Assembly: GCF_007741495.1 (NCBI RefSeq)
Contig: NZ_CP036262.1
Location: 1,116,001 to 1,180,000, forward strand
Source: Roseimaritima multifibrata
GTDB lineage: Bacteria; Planctomycetota; Planctomycetia; Pirellulales; Pirellulaceae
DNA: 64,000 bases
Direction of reading: 5' to 3'
Part shown: positions 61,558 to 64,000 of the stretch, one piece after another
Layout: each line of letters starts with the position of its first letter
Position numbering within the stretch: the stretch's first letter is position 1
Program-made: the position numbers and the translations under genes
The notes under the pieces: generated by a model
Seen by the model: only the letters and a program-made list of their open reading frames with translations
Database searches by the model: none
Told to the model about the DNA's origin: nothing

Positions 61558-64000
61558 CTATCGCGGTTGGACGTGCAGCTTAATAGGTAGACTGGTGATC
61601 CCACCGTCCAGTTCGGCTTTTAAATAAAAGAGACGCATTCCAGGTTTGCTAATGGGATCGGCTGTGATGAAAAACTTGCGTTGTTCCATGCCTTTTAGAA
61701 GTAGCAAGCCGTTCAAGCCGATGTTGTCAACATAAACTCCGTGCGTTGCATTGCGTCCTGCTTTCTCTTTCCCAAAGCTTACCTCGGCATCAAAGTCCTT
61801 CGCTCGTTCGACTTCGACAATTGCTGACACGGTTTCCCCTGGCGCGATAGTCAATTCGGAAAATTCGCTTGCCTGACCTGAGGCCGATACTGTTTGGTTA
61901 AGGCTGATTTTGGGAATGATTCGAGCTGAATCGGCACTCGTCAGGCTTCCTAGTGAGCCGGCGACACGTTCCAACTGAACCCCAGTCCCCCAACCTGTAG
62001 CGAAAACTGTGGGTTTCAATTCTGGTGGTAGTTTTATGTCCGCTTCGTCCAGCCAGAGGATGCCGTTGGCACTTTTCTGCCCTGGTTCAACGGTAACCGG
62101 AAACGTGCTGTGTACGCCTGCTGGTAAGTCATCGCAGTCAAAAACAACGGCTCCGTCAAAGCCATCATAGCGTTCGACTCGGACGGTAAATTCCCGGCCA
62201 GCGCCCCTCAGTAGCGGTTGCTTGATCTCGGTTACCGAGGCGGAAAACGAGGGGCGTGCTGGTCGAATTCGCAATTCATACCGATAGTCGGCTCCCCCTT
62301 CAAGCCGCCGATCCGAGATGGCGACTGTAAATAGGCCGTCGGAGGGTGCTCTAAATATCAAACGACTGTTCTTCCCTTCTCGCCGCATTGGATCGTCGTC
62401 GTTCTGGTAACCGATTTCGAAAACGGGCAGTCCGTTTGCCAAAGGAGCCTCGTCCGTCGCTAGTGGTTTCACAATGTAGGCGGGCTCTCCGAGCGCATGG
62501 GTAACATGCGAAGTTTCAAAGTAAGTCCAGCGGTCGCCTTCTCCGGGATAAACATCGAAGCCTGAATCGGGACCTCGGGGATGCATCCACAAGCGTGTTA
62601 CTTCACCGTTCGAGTAGAGGTAGTCATCCAGGTGCATACCGTCCCAGCCGAACATTCGAAAATCATTTGATTGGGTACTGCTTTTTCCTCGAAAAGTAAA
62701 ATAGGATTCGCGTACCGCTTGCAAGCGAACACGGGTAACGATTTTGCCTTCAGAATTTTCGATCTGAATAGTTGGGTCAAGCAATCCGCCTGCAGTGGTC
62801 GTGTCTTTTGAGTCGGCCACCGCATCACAATCCACCGCCCACACCTCGCCCGCTTTGGCAGCCCAGCGAAAGCGATCGACTTGTTTGGGGGTATCGATAT
62901 TTCCGTGAACGATCACGTTTCTCGGTAAGAGTGGAGGCGTCGCTAAGGCACTTGGTTTGGGGTTTTCCGCGACAACGGTTGGAGCCGCAAGGTCTAAGAA
63001 AATGGAATCGTGCTTCGGAGCCTCGGACGTCGGTGGATCCGGTTGAGCAAGCGAGGGAATTTCTCTGCGGACCAATGTCCCATCAAAGAGTGTCAAGAAG
63101 GCTTCTTTCCCATCCATCGCGACTGCCACATCGCTTGTTGTTGCCCCGAATGGCTGCAAAGTTGCAGCAACATTCCAGTCCGCAATACGCACAATTTTTG
63201 CGTTGCCGGATTCGCTGACGACGATCACCCCCTTGCCACCGGGGATGATGGCAATTCCGTTTAGGGAAGCATCATCGATATACCGAGTGGTAATCAGTGG
63301 ATTTGTGCGGGGTTTGTCAATGGATGTTAACTTCCATGCACGAAACCGATGGTCCGCACTACAAGCAAGGATATATTTTCCGTCCTCGGTAAACGTAACG
63401 GCTAACACTTCCCCTTCTGGTTGATTTAATGTGTCGAACCGCTCACCCGTTTCGACATTCCAAACCTTAACCGTCTCGTCTGCCGAGCCACTTACCAACA
63501 CCTTTCCATCCGGCGAAAAGGCGAGCCCCAGGATGGCTCCGTTGTGTCCCTCTAGACGGTTGACTAACTCTCCTGTGGCGACATCCCAAAGAAGTATCTG
63601 TTGGTCGTATCCGGCTGTCGCTAAACGTTGACCGTCCGGCGATAGTTCCGCAGCGTATAATGTGTCACGATGCCCTTGGAACAAGCGTTTCGAAGAGTGA
63701 GAAGAATGATCGGTTGCACTGTCGTCGGAGGGCTCCGCTTTACTTGCAGCTAACGCTTCCTCTTGTTTGGAAAGGTCTCCAAGTTCGATGAGAACCGCCA
63801 AACCATACTTGCCCGTTAGACCGGACGCGACGACAAGGGTTTTTCCGTCTTTGCTAAAACGAAGCGAATTAATTTTTCCGGGGAAATCCTCCCAGCGATT
63901 TAGGATCTCTCCCGAATCGGTTTGCAGCGTGACCGACCCGAACCGAGCGACTGCCAGAAGTTTACCACTTGGCGCGACGGAAACCGCCGTCGCCGGCTGA
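61558..64000 (-). CDS. WD40-repeat protein (5' end outside window)
   Basis: The minus frame is open from the stop at 61558 to the right edge, so at least 814 residues are seen and the start is outside. Residues near the right edge read VSVAPSGKLLAVARFGS, LRFSKDGKTLVVASG, then LYAAELSPDGQRLATAGYDQ and LGLAFSPDGKVLVSGSADE, typical WD40 blades. The C-terminal 450 residues are non-WD40, beta-rich (PPT or Ig-like, including RFRWAAKAGEVWAVDC, LIFRAPSDGLFTVAI). Such proteins often begin with a c-type cytochrome domain in planctomycetes; that cannot be seen here. Confidence 0.88.
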   Translation of the reverse strand, partial: QPATAVSVAPSGKLLAVARFGSVTLQTDSGEILNRWEDFPGKINSLRFSKDGKTLVVASGLTGKYGLAVLIELGDLSKQEEALAASKAEPSDDSATDHSSHSSKRLFQGHRDTLYAAELSPDGQRLATAGYDQQILLWDVATGELVNRLEGHNGAILGLAFSPDGKVLVSGSADETVKVWNVETGERFDTLNQPEGEVLAVTFTEDGKYILACSADHRFRAWKLTSIDKPRTNPLITTRYIDDASLNGIAIIPGGKGVIVVSESGNAKIVRIADWNVAATLQPFGATTSDVAVAMDGKEAFLTLFDGTLVRREIPSLAQPDPPTSEAPKHDSIFLDLAAPTVVAENPKPSALATPPLLPRNVIVHGNIDTPKQVDRFRWAAKAGEVWAVDCDAVADSKDTTTAGGLLDPTIQIENSEGKIVTRVRLQAVRESYFTFRGKSSTQSNDFRMFGWDGMHLDDYLYSNGEVTRLWMHPRGPDSGFDVYPGEGDRWTYFETSHVTHALGEPAYIVKPLATDEAPLANGLPVFEIGYQNDDDPMRREGKNSRLIFRAPSDGLFTVAISDRRLEGGADYRYELRIRPARPSFSASVTEIKQPLLRGAGREFTVRVERYDGFDGAVVFDCDDLPAGVHSTFPVTVEPGQKSANGILWLDEADIKLPPELKPTVFATGWGTGVQLERVAGSLGSLTSADSARIIPKISLNQTVSASGQASEFSELTIAPGETVSAIVEVERAKDFDAEVSFGKEKAGRNATHGVYVDNIGLNGLLLLKGMEQRKFFITADPISKPGMRLFYLKAELDGGITSLPIKLHVQPR

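Overview
The window looks like a chromosomal stretch of a marine-type planctomycete (Planctomycetota, probably Pirellulaceae, Rhodopirellula-like). This is inferred from gene content: an SHD1-domain secreted protein, sulfatases including a two-domain fusion, pore-less secretin-like N-domain proteins, a WD40 protein of planctomycete type, a long HxH (RAYT-like) transposase, CHASE/PAS histidine kinase signalling and many dispersed short hairpin repeats. Base composition is moderate by eye (not computed). One tRNA (Asp, GUC) is present; no rRNA or CRISPR array was seen.

Layout. 0-14 kb, minus strand: a four-gene operon (pore-less secretin-N protein, MMPL exporter, small unknown, PLC/S1-P1-like hydrolase running off the left edge), an M13 metallopeptidase, and an ABC ATPase coupled to a large membrane-anchored protein. 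14-18 kb: tRNA-Asp with terminator, an FKBP lipoprotein, a transposase remnant carrying a solo IS3 end, and a HEAT/vWA protein with a tandem-repeat hinge. 18-26 kb: CHASE-PAS histidine kinase with an Rcp1-like response regulator, M42-type peptidase, MgtC-like protein, DJ-1/PfpI protein, SHD1 protein. 27-33.5 kb: an envelope/stress cluster (GlsB, BON-MscS channel, Pmp3, YciF ferritin-like, DUF4235), a DUF2867 SDR protein, endonuclease III, a Tudor-like protein and a zinc ribbon.

34-50 kb is a copper/heavy-metal island: two Cys-rich secreted proteins, a YHS/HMBD P-type ATPase, a Csp-like copper storage protein, a CPV-CC lipoprotein, a membrane anti-sigma factor with Cys/Met/His-rich sensor region, an ECF sigma factor, a further Cys-rich secreted protein, a Cus/Czc-type RND adaptor and pump, and a secreted protein with three CPV-CC domains. 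The likely flow is sensing (anti-sigma/sigma), cytosolic export (P-type ATPase), periplasmic export (RND), and buffering by Cys-rich proteins.

The same island, and almost nowhere else in the window, is loaded with 7- and 8-bp minisatellite tracts arranged as purine-rich arm, short core, pyrimidine-rich arm. Four such elements share a conserved core. A fifth arrangement is the most striking signal: a 27-bp perfect inverted repeat of the same satellite sequence encloses a four-helix-bundle (S23/IVS-type) gene inserted exactly between the RND adaptor and RND pump genes, overlapping both by 8 bp. Satellite tracts also encode in-frame linkers and C-terminal tails of the metal-resistance proteins.

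50-64 kb: a secretin-like small protein, a double sulfatase, a membrane protein, an EcsC protein, a complete IS3-family element (TSD AAT, -1 frameshift signal), a Tat-exported beta-helix protein, a RAYT-like transposase and a WD40 protein running off the right edge.
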